DNA from: Streptomyces sp. HPF1205
Lineage (GTDB): Bacteria; Actinomycetota; Actinomycetes; Streptomycetales; Streptomycetaceae
Direction: 5' to 3'
DNA: 64,000 bases
NCBI RefSeq assembly: GCF_020400825.1
Contig: NZ_JAINVH010000006.1
Span: 231,820-295,819 of the forward strand
The notes under the pieces were generated by a model. It saw nothing but the letters and a program-made list of their open reading frames with translations. It ran no database searches and was not told where the DNA came from. The translations under genes and the position numbers were made by a program. Positions within the stretch are counted from its first letter, which is position 1; each line of letters opens with the position of its first letter. Positions 8,116-17,232 of this stretch are shown here, piece by piece.

Positions 8116-10158
8116 CTACGGCACGAGGTCCACGTCGGCGGCGTTCACGAACGCCATGCGGTGGTTGTAGACGATCTCGTACACCTTGGTCTGCCCGACG
8201 AAGTCGTGCTGGTCGTAGGGCGCCGAGCCGTCGTAGTTGATCGCGAAGTACGAGTCGGTGTTCACCGCGGGGCCGGCGGCCACGTACGACTGGCCGGCCG
8301 GGATCGTGTACTTGGCGCGGGCGACCTGCGGGCGCGGGGCCTTGCCGCCCTCGAAGGCCACGAAGTCCGGCGGGTACACGGACGCCTCCGGGTAGGCCGT
8401 GGTGTACACCGGGACGGAGGCCAGGCCCGGCTTGGGCACGATCCGCTCGGCCTTCTGCGGCACGGTCGCGGGACGGGCGGCCGAGTCCTGGAACCAGGCC
8501 TCCTGGCCGCCGAACCAGATGGCCGTCCAGCCCGGCCGCCGGTCGGCGACCACGTACTGCTCACCGGTCGGCGCCTTGTCGCCCCAGTCGTTCATCGCGT
8601 TCGTGCCCGGCGAGCCGTCCTTGTGCAGGTACGGGTCGGACAGCAGCGGCGCGGTGGTGCTGGGCGCGGTGTAAAGGGGCACGAAGCTGCTCGGCGCGTC
8701 GGCGGAGGTCACCGGGCAGTCGAAGCTGCGGTACGGGCCGGGGAACCGCTTGTAGCCCTGCACGTCGTCGCAGTACGTGGTGGTCCGCCTGTTGCGGGCG
8801 AAGCCCGGCTTGATCGCCACCACGTCGCTGCCGGCCGGGGCGGTGGCCCGGATGGGGGCGCCGAGCAGGTCGAAGAAGTGCTCCCAGTCCCAGCCGGGGC
8901 CGGGGTCCCAGTGCTGGGTGGCGACGCCGCCCTCGCTGGTGCCCGGCACGTTGTCGTGGCCGAGGATGTGGGCGCGGTCCAGCGGGACGTCGTACCTCGC
9001 GGCCAGGTACCGCACCAGTCGCGCGGTCGAGCGGTAGAGGTTCTCGCTGAACCAGGTGGCGCCGTGGGTGGCCCACGCCTCCTGCTCGATGGCGACGGAG
9101 TGCTGGTAGAAGGAGCGGTTGCCGCTGTCCCAGGCGATGTCCTTGGTCGGGATCATCTGCGTGACGTGGCCGTCGGAGGAGCGCACGACGTAGTGGGCGC
9201 CCGCGAAGTAGGTCGGGTCGCGGAACAGGTCGAGCGTGCCGTCGTAGGTCTCGTCGGTGGTGTGCAGCGTGATGTAGCGGACCTGCAGGTCGTGCGGGCG
9301 GTCGGCGAGGTCGTGGCTGCCGTAGTCCGTCTGGTCGCCGGGGTCCAGCAGGGTGTACGCGCCCGGTATGACGTCGCAGTCCAGGCCGGCCGGGCACTCC
9401 GGCTTCTCGTCGCTCACGGGCGGGGTGACGTCCTTCAGGCCCAGCTCGCGGACGTCGCCGCGGTCGGGGTGGAGGCGCGGGTCGGGCGCGAGCGTGACGA
9501 GCTGGCCGTCCTGGGTGGTACGGGTCGCGCCGGCGCGCATGGCGTCCCACACGCCGTCGGCGAAGGCCTGGGCGACCTTGGCCTCGGTGGGCTGCGAGTA
9601 GCGGGCGGCGGCCGCGTACCAGCCGTCGACCGTACGCGGCAGCGCTCCGTGGCCGTAGCTCCTGGCGTAGTGGGCCAGCAGGGCGGCGCCGCCGCGGATG
9701 TTCTGCGCCTCGTCGCCCCGCACGGTCGCGGTGTCCGTGCCCAGCAGCGCGGCCGCGGCGGCCGCGGTGTGCTCGGCGGGCGCCGCGAGCAGGTCGGGGT
9801 AGCGGGGGGAGAGCGTGGCGGACAGGCCGTCGGCGTCCAGGTCGGCGGCGGTCAGGTCGGTCAGGTTCATCGGGCCGTAGCCGGCCTCCGCGTTCTCCTG
9901 CCCGGCGTGCGCCTCCCAGCGGGTCTCGTAGTACGACACCGCCTCCAGCACGCTCTGCGGCACCTTGAACTCCTGTGCCGCCGCCGCGAACTCGGCCTGC
10001 CGGGTGCTCCCCGGGTCCACCGCCTGCGCCGGGCCGCCGCCGGCCGCGCCGGCCGCCGTACCGGCCAGCAGGGCCGCGGCGGCTCCCAGGACCAGGCCCC
10101 GCCGTCTCCTTCCCGTCGGCCGTCTTCCGTCCCGATCCGTGTCGTGGCTGCCGTGCAT
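8116..10158 (-). CDS. Secreted N-acetylmuramoyl-L-alanine amidase (PGRP/Amidase_2 domain)
   Basis: Secreted cell-wall hydrolase of 680 residues. The start ATG at 10158 has a GAGGAG ribosome site 6 nt upstream and opens a signal peptide with an Arg cluster (GRRRRGLVLG) and hydrophobic core ending near AQA, possibly Tat-type. A helical region follows (residues ~50-250). The amidase domain is at ~290-430: zinc-ligand motif YITLHTTDE, core AIEQEA, and later GHDNVPGT and HWDPGPGW, which supply the other ligands. The C-terminal ~230 residues resemble SH3-like or repeat modules that bind the wall, but I do not recognise the family. Expected reaction: cleavage of the MurNAc-L-Ala bond. Confidence 0.88.
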   Translation of the reverse strand: MHGSHDTDRDGRRPTGRRRRGLVLGAAAALLAGTAAGAAGGGPAQAVDPGSTRQAEFAAAAQEFKVPQSVLEAVSYYETRWEAHAGQENAEAGYGPMNLTDLTAADLDADGLSATLSPRYPDLLAAPAEHTAAAAAALLGTDTATVRGDEAQNIRGGAALLAHYARSYGHGALPRTVDGWYAAAARYSQPTEAKVAQAFADGVWDAMRAGATRTTQDGQLVTLAPDPRLHPDRGDVRELGLKDVTPPVSDEKPECPAGLDCDVIPGAYTLLDPGDQTDYGSHDLADRPHDLQVRYITLHTTDETYDGTLDLFRDPTYFAGAHYVVRSSDGHVTQMIPTKDIAWDSGNRSFYQHSVAIEQEAWATHGATWFSENLYRSTARLVRYLAARYDVPLDRAHILGHDNVPGTSEGGVATQHWDPGPGWDWEHFFDLLGAPIRATAPAGSDVVAIKPGFARNRRTTTYCDDVQGYKRFPGPYRSFDCPVTSADAPSSFVPLYTAPSTTAPLLSDPYLHKDGSPGTNAMNDWGDKAPTGEQYVVADRRPGWTAIWFGGQEAWFQDSAARPATVPQKAERIVPKPGLASVPVYTTAYPEASVYPPDFVAFEGGKAPRPQVARAKYTIPAGQSYVAAGPAVNTDSYFAINYDGSAPYDQHDFVGQTKVYEIVYNHRMAFVNAADVDLVP

Positions 10159-10351
10159 CCGGGCTCCTCGCGTGAACGGCCCCGCGCCGCCGCCCCACGC
10201 GCGCGTCCGCGCGTACGGCCGCGGTGCGTTCGGGCATGCGGACATGGCTCCCGGCAGCCTGTCGACAGTGCCTGGCAGTGAGCAACCGGTCAGGCTCAAT
10301 TGGTGGAACTTTTTGCCAACCGTACGGGGGGCCCATGCGGCTGACCGCCCG

Positions 10352-10786
10352 TCACCTCCCGGCGCCGCCGGTCAGGAAGAGGGGGCCCTCGGGGGTGACC
10401 CGGCCGGGGGCGGTGTGCCAGTAGTCGTGGGTCTCGGCGGCCAGGCCCGAGGGGGTGAAGCGGACGAAGACGCAGCCGGCCAGCGTCGTGGGGCAGGGGT
10501 CGCCGGTGGCGTCGGGTTCGAGCGAGTGGACCAGGTACTCGGCGGCGGCCGTCCCGTCCCCGGCGACCAGCGGCGGCCCGAAGCGGACCGACTGCGGCTG
10601 CTCGGTCGCGAAGGTGGACCGCAGGTAGGCCGCGAGGGCGCGGCGGCCGACGTGCGGGGGACGGAAGGGCATCGAGCGGTGGACGCAGTCCTCGGCGTAG
10701 AGGGCGAGGATCGCGTCCACGTCGTGGGCGGCCCAGGCGGCCTCCCACGTGGTGACGAAGCGTTCGGCGGCCGCTGCGGTGTTCAT
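10352..10786 (-). CDS. SnoaL-like / nuclear transport factor 2-fold protein
   Basis: Protein of 144 residues with the NTF2-like start pattern RFVTTWEAAWAAHDVDAILALYAEDCVHRSMP and a C-terminal strand ETHDYWHT typical of SnoaL-like proteins. Members are small alpha/beta cone proteins with varied roles (hydrolases, isomerases, ligand binding). No catalytic set is clear enough to name a reaction. It starts at ATG 10786, just beyond the terminator of the malic enzyme gene, so it is probably its own transcription unit. Confidence 0.8.
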   Translation of the reverse strand: MNTAAAAERFVTTWEAAWAAHDVDAILALYAEDCVHRSMPFRPPHVGRRALAAYLRSTFATEQPQSVRFGPPLVAGDGTAAAEYLVHSLEPDATGDPCPTTLAGCVFVRFTPSGLAAETHDYWHTAPGRVTPEGPLFLTGGAGR

Positions 10787-10810
10787 GCAGCGGAGTCTGC
10801 CGGAAAAAGC

Positions 10811-10846
10811 CCCCGCCCGCCGGTACGGGGGACCAGGCGGGCGGGG
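10811..10846 (-). terminator. Rho-independent terminator of the malic enzyme gene
   Basis: Perfect 11-bp G+C stem (CCCCGCCCGCC / GGCGGGCGGGG) around a 14-nt loop. On the minus strand the stem is followed by a T-run (complement of aaaaa at 10804-10808), the classic intrinsic form. Confidence 0.85.
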
Positions 10847-11002
10847 ACGCTTCGGGACCCGGGCGGGACCCGGTCACTGACAAAGAGCGCGTGCGGCGGC
10901 CGTGTGTGACATCCCGCGGATGTGATCTGGGTCACCCGAACCGCCCGGCGGCGGCGGCCGCCTCACGGGCGCCCGCCGCAGCCGTACGCGTACCGGACCG
11001 GC

Positions 11003-12388
11003 TCAGCGGCGCGCCACGCCCTCGGCCCGGGCCGCCGCCGCGACCGCCGCGGTGACCGCCGGGGCGACGCGCGGGTCGAACGGTGAGGGGATCACCTTGT
11101 CCGCGGACAGCTCGCCGGCCACCACCGCGGCCAGCGCGCCGGCCGCCGCCAGCTTCATGCCCTCGGTGATCGCCGAGGCCCTGACCTGCAGCGCGCCGGC
11201 GAAGATGCCGGGGAAGGCGAGCACGTTGTTGATCTGGTTGGGGAAGTCCGAGCGCCCGGTGGCGACGACGGCCGCGTACTTGCGCGCGACGTCGGGGTGC
11301 ACCTCGGGCGTCGGGTTGGCCATCGCGAACACGAACGATCCCGGCGCCATTGCCGCGACCGCCTGCTCCGGCACGGTCCCGCCGGAGACCCCGATGAACA
11401 CGTCGGCCCCGGCCAGCGCGGACTCCAGCGAGCCGGCCAGCCCGGCGGTGTTCGTGTACGCGGCCAGATCCCGCTTGACCGGGTTGAGGTCCTCCCGGCT
11501 CCCGTGCACCACGCCCTTGCGGTCGGTGACGGCGACGTCGCCGATGCCCGCCTCCACGAGGATCCTGGCGATGGCGACCCCCGCCGCGCCCGCGCCCGAG
11601 ATGACCGCCCGCAGATCGCCCAGCGACCGCCCGGTCAGCGCGCAGGCGTTGCGCAGCGCCGCGAGCGTCACCACCGCGGTGCCGTGCTGGTCGTCGTGGA
11701 AGACCGGGATGTCCAGCCGCTCCTTGAGCCGCTTCTCGATCTCGAAGCAGCGCGGCGCCGAGATGTCCTCCAGGTTCACCCCGCCGAAGGACGGCGCGAG
11801 CCGCACCACGGTCTCCACGATCTCGTCGACGTCCGTGCAGTCCAGCGCGACCGGCACGGCGTCCACGCCGCCGAACTGCTTGAACAGGATCGCCTTGCCC
11901 TCCATGACGGGCAGTGAGGCGCGCGGGCCGATGTCGCCCAGGCCCAGCACCGCCGTGCCGTCGGTGACCACGGCCACCAGGTTGGAGGTCCAGGTGTAGT
12001 CGTGCACCAGCTCCGGCTGCTCCGCGATCGCCGTGCACACCTCGGCGACCCCGGGGGTGTACGCCAGCGACAGGTCGTCCGCGTCGCGCACCGGAACGGT
12101 GGCGGCAACTTCCATCTTGCCGCCGCGGTGCAGGGCGAACACCGGATCGACCGGGAAGCCGTCGAGCGCCGGACCCCGCACCGCGTCACCGCCCGCACCC
12201 GCGGCCGGATTCCCGGTCGGATTCGTGGCCGGATGCGCGGTCCCGCCGGTAAGGGCGGTGGTGCCGGTATTGCCGGTATTACCGGTATGGTCGCCCTCCT
12301 GCTGACCCGCGGTGTCGGCCTCGGTCCCGGTCCCGGACCGGGTACCCGTTTCGAGGGTTGTCGAGGGATTGATGATTTCCGCTGCCAC
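11003..12388 (-). CDS. NADP-dependent malic enzyme (malate oxidoreductase, decarboxylating)
   Basis: Cytoplasmic enzyme of 461 residues converting L-malate to pyruvate and CO2. Conserved segments include [50 protein letters not shown] and [16 protein letters not shown]. The Rossmann motif is [14 protein letters not shown]. The start was placed at GTG 12388 (VAAEIINPS), with an AAGGGG ribosome site, because close homologues begin with this peptide. Between residues ~12 and 70 is a Thr/Gly/Asn-rich insert encoded partly by short tandem repeats; it precedes the catalytic domain. The divergent neighbour is an amino acid ABC importer. Cofactor preference for NADP is inferred from the family. Confidence 0.92.
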   Translation of the reverse strand: MAAEIINPSTTLETGTRSGTGTEADTAGQQEGDHTGNTGNTGTTALTGGTAHPATNPTGNPAAGAGGDAVRGPALDGFPVDPVFALHRGGKMEVAATVPVRDADDLSLAYTPGVAEVCTAIAEQPELVHDYTWTSNLVAVVTDGTAVLGLGDIGPRASLPVMEGKAILFKQFGGVDAVPVALDCTDVDEIVETVVRLAPSFGGVNLEDISAPRCFEIEKRLKERLDIPVFHDDQHGTAVVTLAALRNACALTGRSLGDLRAVISGAGAAGVAIARILVEAGIGDVAVTDRKGVVHGSREDLNPVKRDLAAYTNTAGLAGSLESALAGADVFIGVSGGTVPEQAVAAMAPGSFVFAMANPTPEVHPDVARKYAAVVATGRSDFPNQINNVLAFPGIFAGALQVRASAITEGMKLAAAGALAAVVAGELSADKVIPSPFDPRVAPAVTAAVAAAARAEGVARR

Positions 12389-12795
12389 AATGACCCCTTT
12401 GTCGTAAATGGTGAGGGAAATACTCCTCCCGCGGAGGGGAGAAGTGTGGGCTCGGCGCCGGTGCCGTCGGATGAGAGTGAGCATGGTGGCGGCAGACGCC
12501 GGGCGCGCCGCACAGCACGCCGAGGGCCCCGGATGAGGGGTGAGGACTCGTTCCGCCGGAAAGACGTTTCCGCGGACGAGTGGGATAACGGGGCACGGAC
12601 CCGCCGCGACCCGGCCGTGGTACGCCGGTCCGGTGGGTGCCCGGGGATCGCCCGTTATCCGATTTTGACACAACGGCGACCCTGCCTGGTGCTGTCCGGA
12701 TGGCAAGATGCACAGATCACACAGGGTGGCGGCACTCGATGGCGTGTGCGTACGGCCCCCGCACGACGACCCTCACCTCCCAGGAGGAAGCAGCG
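12389..12795. other. 407-bp divergent intergenic region, malic enzyme / ABC importer
   Basis: No gene seen. It holds an imperfect 36-bp palindrome (12546-12581, ACTCGT...ACGAGT with a CGGAAA-gacg-TTTCCG centre). It also holds a perfect 10-bp inverted pair GGATAACGGG (12583-12592) and CCCGTTATCC (12651-12660). A TTGACA at 12665-12670 lies five bases after the right arm and may be the -35 of the importer operon; no convincing -10 was found. Confidence 0.5.
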
Positions 12796-13770
12796 ATGAC
12801 CGCTCGTACCACCAGGCGCCCGGCCGCCTTCACCCGTCTCACCGCGGTCGCCGCCATCGCGGTCGCCGGCACTCTGGTGCTCACCGGGTGCGGCGACCAG
12901 ACCAAGAAGGACGACTCCTCCAGCAGTGGTTCCTCCTCCTCGCCGAGTACGGGTTCCGGCTCCGGCAACGGCGGCACCGCGCCGCTGTTCTCCAAGCTCC
13001 CGCAGAAGTACCAGGACTCGAAGGTGATCAAGGTCGGCACCGACGCCTCGTACGCTCCCATGGAGCAGACCGAGAACGGCAAGATCGTCGGTATCGACCC
13101 GGACATCGCCGACGCGCTGTCCAAGCAGCTCGGCGTGAAGTTCGAGTTCACCAACGGCCAGTTCGACGGCCTGATCACGTCGCTCTACACCGGCCGCGCG
13201 GACATCGCGATGTCCGCCATGAGCGACACCAAGGCACGCCAGCAGGGCCTGGACGACAAGGGCAAGAAGGTCGGCAAGGGCGTCGACTTCGTCGACTACT
13301 ACATGTCGGGCTCCTCACTGCTGGTCAAGAAGGGCAACCCGAAGGGCGTCAAGACGTTGGCCGACCTGTGCGGCCAGACCGTGGCGGTGCAGCGCGGCAC
13401 GATCTACGAGACCGCGTTCAAGCAGCAGAAGACCGCCTGCGGCAGCAAGGGCCTGACCATCGAGTCCTTCGACACCGACACCGAGGCGCAGACCCGGGTC
13501 AAGGCCGGCGGCGCGGTCGCCGACCTGAACGACACCCCCGTGGCCGCCTACATCGCCCAGAAGTCGGGCGGCGCCTTCGAGGTGGCCGGCTCCCCGGCCG
13601 ACGCGGGCCCGTTCGGCATCGCCGTGGACAAGAGCAACACCCAGCTGCGCGACGCCCTCCAGCAGGCCATGCAGGCGATCATCGCGGACGGCACCTACTC
13701 CAAGGTGCTGCAGAAGTGGAACGCGACCGTCGGCGCCATCACCACGGCCAAGATCAACGGCGGCTCCTGA
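12796..13770 (+). CDS. Polar amino acid ABC transporter, substrate-binding lipoprotein
   Basis: Lipoprotein of 324 residues. ATG 12796 is preceded by AGGAGGAAG. The signal peptide ends in the lipobox LVLTGC, with the acylated Cys at residue 32. A Ser/Gly linker is followed by a family 3 solute-binding fold: VIKVGTDASYAPMEQ, GKIVGIDPDIADALSKQLG, FDGLITSLYTGRADIAMSAM. Expected to capture an amino acid such as glutamate or another polar residue outside the membrane and deliver it to the permease encoded 1 bp downstream. Substrate cannot be fixed from sequence. Confidence 0.92.
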   Translation: MTARTTRRPAAFTRLTAVAAIAVAGTLVLTGCGDQTKKDDSSSSGSSSSPSTGSGSGNGGTAPLFSKLPQKYQDSKVIKVGTDASYAPMEQTENGKIVGIDPDIADALSKQLGVKFEFTNGQFDGLITSLYTGRADIAMSAMSDTKARQQGLDDKGKKVGKGVDFVDYYMSGSSLLVKKGNPKGVKTLADLCGQTVAVQRGTIYETAFKQQKTACGSKGLTIESFDTDTEAQTRVKAGGAVADLNDTPVAAYIAQKSGGAFEVAGSPADAGPFGIAVDKSNTQLRDALQQAMQAIIADGTYSKVLQKWNATVGAITTAKINGGS

Positions 13771-13771
13771 C

Positions 13772-14773
13772 GTGACGGAGAACTTCGAGAAGGAGCCGGC
13801 CGGCACTCCCTCGGCCGGCTCCCCGGCCGCGGAAACCCCGGTGACCCCGGAGAACCCGGCGACCACGGACACCCCGGCGGCCCCCGCCCTCCCGTACGAG
13901 GCCATCCGCGCCATCCCGGTGCGGCACTACGGCCGCTGGGTCAGCGCGGTGGTCGTGGTGGCGCTGCTGGGCGCGCTGGGCTACGCCTTCTCGCAGGGCG
14001 ACATCCTGTGGGGGACGGTCGGGGACAAGCTGTTCGACCGGACCATCGTCCAGGGCGCCTGGCACACCGTCCTCATCTCGGTGTGCGCCATGGCGATGGG
14101 CGTGGTGCTCGGTCTGCTGCTGGCCGTCATGCGCCTGTCCAAGAACCCGGTGACCAGCGCGGTGTCCTGGCTCTACATCTGGTTCTTCCGCGGCACGCCG
14201 GTGTACGTGCAGCTGCTGATGTGGTTCAACCTCTCGTTGATCTTCCCCGTGATCAACCTGATGCCGTTCTACAAGAACGACACCGTCGCGATCATGACCC
14301 CCTTCGTCGCCGCGCTCCTGGGCCTCGGCCTCAACGAGGGCGCGTACATGGCCGAGATCGTCCGGGCCGGCGTCCAGTCGGTCGACGTCGGCCAGACCGA
14401 GGCGGCCCACGCGCTGGGCATGACGGGCGCGCGCACCATGCGGCGGATCGTCATGCCGCAGGCCATGCGGCTGATCGTGCCGCCCACCGGCAACGAGTTC
14501 ATCAACATGCTGAAGACCTCCTCGCTGGTGTCGGTCGTGCAGTACACCGAACTGCTGCGCGCCGCGTCGAACATCGGCAGCGAGTCGACCGCGGTCATGG
14601 AGATGTACTTCGTCGCCTGCATCTGGTACCTCGCGATCACCAGCGTGTTCAGCGTCGCGCAGTACTACGTGGAACGCCGCTTCGCCCGCGGCTCGCTGCG
14701 GTCGCTGCCGCCCACCCCCTGGCAGAAGGTCAAGGCGAACCTGACCACCCTGCGCCGACCGAAGGTGGCCTGA
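13772..14773 (+). CDS. Polar amino acid ABC transporter, permease
   Basis: Inner-membrane permease of 333 residues of the His/Glu/Gln/Arg/opine type. The first ~50 residues are a P/A/T-rich cytoplasmic tail. The EAA loop that contacts the ATPase reads [21 protein letters not shown]. At least five hydrophobic segments are visible. The GTG at 13772 follows the previous stop by 1 bp. As only one permease gene is present, the channel is probably a homodimer. Confidence 0.9.
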   Translation: MTENFEKEPAGTPSAGSPAAETPVTPENPATTDTPAAPALPYEAIRAIPVRHYGRWVSAVVVVALLGALGYAFSQGDILWGTVGDKLFDRTIVQGAWHTVLISVCAMAMGVVLGLLLAVMRLSKNPVTSAVSWLYIWFFRGTPVYVQLLMWFNLSLIFPVINLMPFYKNDTVAIMTPFVAALLGLGLNEGAYMAEIVRAGVQSVDVGQTEAAHALGMTGARTMRRIVMPQAMRLIVPPTGNEFINMLKTSSLVSVVQYTELLRAASNIGSESTAVMEMYFVACIWYLAITSVFSVAQYYVERRFARGSLRSLPPTPWQKVKANLTTLRRPKVA

Positions 14774-14775
14774 TC

Positions 14776-15552
14776 ATGAGCAGCAACAGCAGCCGGCCGA
14801 TGGTGAAGTCGGAGGCCGTGCACAAGTCCTTCGGTGCCGCGCACATCCTCAAGGGCATCGACCTGGAGGTCGCCCCGCGCGAGGTGTTCTGCCTGATCGG
14901 GCCGTCCGGTTCGGGCAAGTCCACCTTCCTGCGGTGCATCAACCACCTGGAGCAGATCAACGCCGGCCGGCTGTGGGTCGACGGCGAGCTGGTCGGCTAC
15001 CGGCAGCGCGGCGACCGGCTGTACGAGCTGAAGGACCGCGAGGTCGCCGCCAAACGGCGGGACATCGGCATGGTCTTCCAGCGGTTCAACCTCTTCCCGC
15101 ACATGACCGCCCTGGAGAACGTGATGGAGGGCCCGGTCCAGGTCAAACGGGAGGCCAAGGCGGTCGCCCGGGAGCGGGCGGCCAAGCTGCTGGACCGGGT
15201 GGGCCTGGCCGACAAGGCCGGGAACTACCCGTCGCAGCTGTCCGGCGGCCAGCAGCAGCGGGTGGCCATCGCCCGCGCCCTGGCCATGGAGCCCAAGCTG
15301 ATGCTCTTCGACGAGCCGACCTCCGCGCTCGACCCGGAGCTGGTGGGCGACGTGCTGGACGTCATGCGCGGCCTGGCCGAGGACGGCATGACGATGATCG
15401 TGGTGACGCACGAGATGGGCTTCGCCCGCGAGGTGGGCGACGCGCTGGTCTTCATGGACGACGGCGTGGTGGTCGAGGCCGGTCATCCCAGGGACGTACT
15501 CGTCAATCCGCGGCACAACCGCACGAAGGCCTTCCTATCGAAGGTACTGTGA
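14776..15552 (+). CDS. Polar amino acid ABC transporter, ATP-binding protein
   Basis: ATPase of 258 residues. Walker [10 protein letters not shown] at residues 42-50, Q-loop [17 protein letters not shown], signature LSGGQQQR, Walker [16 protein letters not shown] and switch [12 protein letters not shown] are all intact. Third gene of the importer operon; ATG 14776 is 2 bp after the permease stop. It drives uptake of the amino acid bound by the lipoprotein encoded at 12796. Confidence 0.93.
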   Translation: MSSNSSRPMVKSEAVHKSFGAAHILKGIDLEVAPREVFCLIGPSGSGKSTFLRCINHLEQINAGRLWVDGELVGYRQRGDRLYELKDREVAAKRRDIGMVFQRFNLFPHMTALENVMEGPVQVKREAKAVARERAAKLLDRVGLADKAGNYPSQLSGGQQQRVAIARALAMEPKLMLFDEPTSALDPELVGDVLDVMRGLAEDGMTMIVVTHEMGFAREVGDALVFMDDGVVVEAGHPRDVLVNPRHNRTKAFLSKVL

Positions 15553-15576
15553 CAGCCTGTCACGCTTCAAGGGGAG

Positions 15577-15608
15577 CACGGGCCGTGCCACGGGGAATGG
15601 GGCCCGTG
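15577..15608 (+). terminator. Stem-loop after the ABC importer operon
   Basis: Arms CACGGGCC and GGCCCGTG (8 bp) around a 16-nt loop, 25 bp after the last gene of the importer. A smaller dyad, GTGACA-gcc-TGTCAC (15549-15563), overlaps the ATPase stop codon. No T-run is present. Confidence 0.5.
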
Positions 15609-15631
15609 CCCCCCGCAGTTAAGGACCACAC

Positions 15632-16258
15632 GTGGAACTGTCTTTGTACGCGGACTACGCGGTCCGCCTGGTCAACACCGAGGAGCCCGAGCGCGGCACG
15701 GACGCGCTGACCTCGGTGGAGGCGGTGCGTGAGCTGTTCGGGGAGTCGCACGCCGCCGGGCGGGTGGTGGACGCCGACGTGGCGCGGCTGCGCGCGGTGC
15801 GCACCCGTCTGCGCGGGGTGTTCGAATCCGCGGACGAGGGCGACGAGGTGCGGGCGGTGGACCTGCTCAACGCGCTGCTGCTGGAGTTCCCGGTCAGCCC
15901 GCAGATCTCCGGGCACGACCACCTCGACGCCGCCGGCCGGCCCGCCTGGCACCTGCACCTGGCCGAGCAGGCGGCGAACGCCACCGCGAGCTACTCGGCC
16001 ACCGCGTGCATGGGCCTGGCCGTCCAGCTCACCACCCTCGGGGTCGACCGGCTGGGCGTCTGCGAGGCGTCCCCGTGCCGCAACGCCTACGTCGACACCT
16101 CGACCAACCGGTCCCGCCGGTACTGCTCCGACCGGTGCGCCACCCGGGCGAACGTCGCCGCCTACCGGGCCCGCAAACGCCTGGAGAACGAGCGGTCCGG
16201 GCGCAGCGGCCGCACGCAGGAGGCCGCCCAGGAGGCCACGCCCGCCACCGAGCGCTGA
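15632..16258 (+). CDS. CGNR zinc-finger domain protein (ABATE-like N-terminus)
   Basis: Protein of 208 residues from GTG 15632, preceded by AAGGA. The C-terminal CGNR zinc finger has Cys pairs in VCEASPCRNAYVDTS and RRYCSDRCATRANVAAYRAR. The N-terminal ~135 residues match the helical ABATE-type domain seen in these putative stress-response transcriptional regulators. Its last 97 bp overlap the 3' end of sodX on the opposite strand, so the two mRNAs are complementary at their ends. DNA binding is inferred from the family; targets are unknown. Confidence 0.82.
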   Translation: MELSLYADYAVRLVNTEEPERGTDALTSVEAVRELFGESHAAGRVVDADVARLRAVRTRLRGVFESADEGDEVRAVDLLNALLLEFPVSPQISGHDHLDAAGRPAWHLHLAEQAANATASYSATACMGLAVQLTTLGVDRLGVCEASPCRNAYVDTSTNRSRRYCSDRCATRANVAAYRARKRLENERSGRSGRTQEAAQEATPATER

Positions 16259-16587
16259 AGCTCGCGCGGCGGCCTGAACCGCGCCCTGGCCCTGGCCAGC
16301 ACCAGGTCGTCGGGCACCGTGCCGAAGTCGCGGCTGTCGTTCTCCACGAAGGCGTTGTCCCCCAGCACCCACCAGCCGCCCTCACGCCGCTCCACCGCGC
16401 GCTTGACGATCAGCAGATCCTGCTGGAGCGGGTGCCGCAGCACCACCACGTCCCCCTCGCGCACCAGCTCGGAACCGCTGCTGACCCGCTGGATCAGCAG
16501 CCAGTCCCCGTGCAGCAGCGTGGGTGCCATCGACGGACCAGTGACTTCGACCAGCTCCCACGACAGCCGGGCCCCCTGCTCACGCAT
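16162..16587 (-). CDS. sodX: Nickel superoxide dismutase maturation protease
   Basis: S26 signal-peptidase-like protease of 141 residues, thought to trim the leader of pro-SodN so that the nickel hook becomes the N-terminus. The catalytic Ser is in VTGPSMAPTL (S19) and the Lys in LLIVKRAVERREGGWW (K62); the box LGDNAFVENDSRDFG follows. There is no membrane anchor, as expected for a cytoplasmic processing enzyme. ATG 16587 was chosen because homologous sequence starts soon after it. The gene is divergent from sodN, 141 bp away. The C-terminal ~32 residues are encoded in DNA that also encodes the CGNR protein on the other strand. Confidence 0.9.
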   Translation of the reverse strand: MREQGARLSWELVEVTGPSMAPTLLHGDWLLIQRVSSGSELVREGDVVVLRHPLQQDLLIVKRAVERREGGWWVLGDNAFVENDSRDFGTVPDDLVLARARARFRPPRELQRSVAGVASWAASCVRPLRPDRSFSRRLRAR

Positions 16588-16728
16588 CCTCGCGCCTCCT
16601 GGCTCGATCCTCCACCAGCCCCAGGGTGTCACCAGACTTTTGGCCCAAGCCACCTGGGGCACCCGAGAAAACGACTCGTCCAGGGAGTAATGTCCCACCT
16701 GGAAGACGATCACGAGGAAGGACGGCTG

Positions 16729-17124
16729 ATGTTCACTCGCCTGTTCACGCCCAAAACCAAGGTCAGCGCGCACTGCGATCTGCCCTGCGGCGTCTACGAC
16801 CCGGCCCAGGCCCGCATCGAGGCCGAGTCGGTCAAGGCGGTTCAGGAGAAGTACCAGGCGAACGAGGACCCGGACTTCCGTACGCGGGCCCTGGTCATCA
16901 AGGAGCAGCGCGCCGAGCTGGCCAAGCACCACGTCTCGGTGCTGTGGAGCGACTACTTCAAGCCGCCGCACTTCGAGAAGTACCCCCAGCTCCACCAGCT
17001 GGTGAACGACACCCTCAAGGCGCTCAGCGCGGCCAAGGCGTCGAACGACCCGGCGACCGGCCAGAAGGCGCTGGAGCTGATCGCCGAGATCGACAAGATC
17101 TTCTGGGAGACCAAGCAGTCCTGA
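16729..17124 (+). CDS. sodN: Nickel-containing superoxide dismutase
   Basis: Pro-enzyme of 131 residues, the exact usual length. A 14-residue leader ends VSA, after which the nickel hook HCDLPCGVY begins; mature His1, Cys2 and Cys6 correspond to residues 15, 16 and 20. The rest is the four-helix domain that forms the hexamer. It disproportionates superoxide in the cytoplasm. SodX, divergently encoded, is the expected maturase. In S. coelicolor nickel controls sodN expression, in part through a small RNA from sodF that pairs near the sodN ribosome site; the leader here (GAGGAAGGAC before the ATG) could serve, but sodF is not in the window. Confidence 0.97.
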   Translation: MFTRLFTPKTKVSAHCDLPCGVYDPAQARIEAESVKAVQEKYQANEDPDFRTRALVIKEQRAELAKHHVSVLWSDYFKPPHFEKYPQLHQLVNDTLKALSAAKASNDPATGQKALELIAEIDKIFWETKQS

Positions 17125-17162
17125 CCGGACGGCCGGCTGTCTTCACCGGTTCCGCACCGGTT

Positions 17163-17195
17163 CCGCCCCGCGGCGCGTGTCACACCGCGGGGCGG
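17163..17195 (+). terminator. Stem-loop terminator after sodN
   Basis: Perfect 11-bp stem CCGCCCCGCGG / CCGCGGGGCGG with an 11-nt loop, 39 bp past the sodN stop codon. No T-run follows, which is common in streptomycetes. Confidence 0.75.
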
Positions 17196-17232
17196 TTCCC
17201 TACTCGCGGGTAGGGCTCATAGAGTCACCCCC

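Noticed and set aside
8098..10281. 727-codon plus-strand frame over the amidase gene
   Set aside because: V/R/G-rich shadow; the minus strand has a signal peptide and all zinc-ligand motifs.
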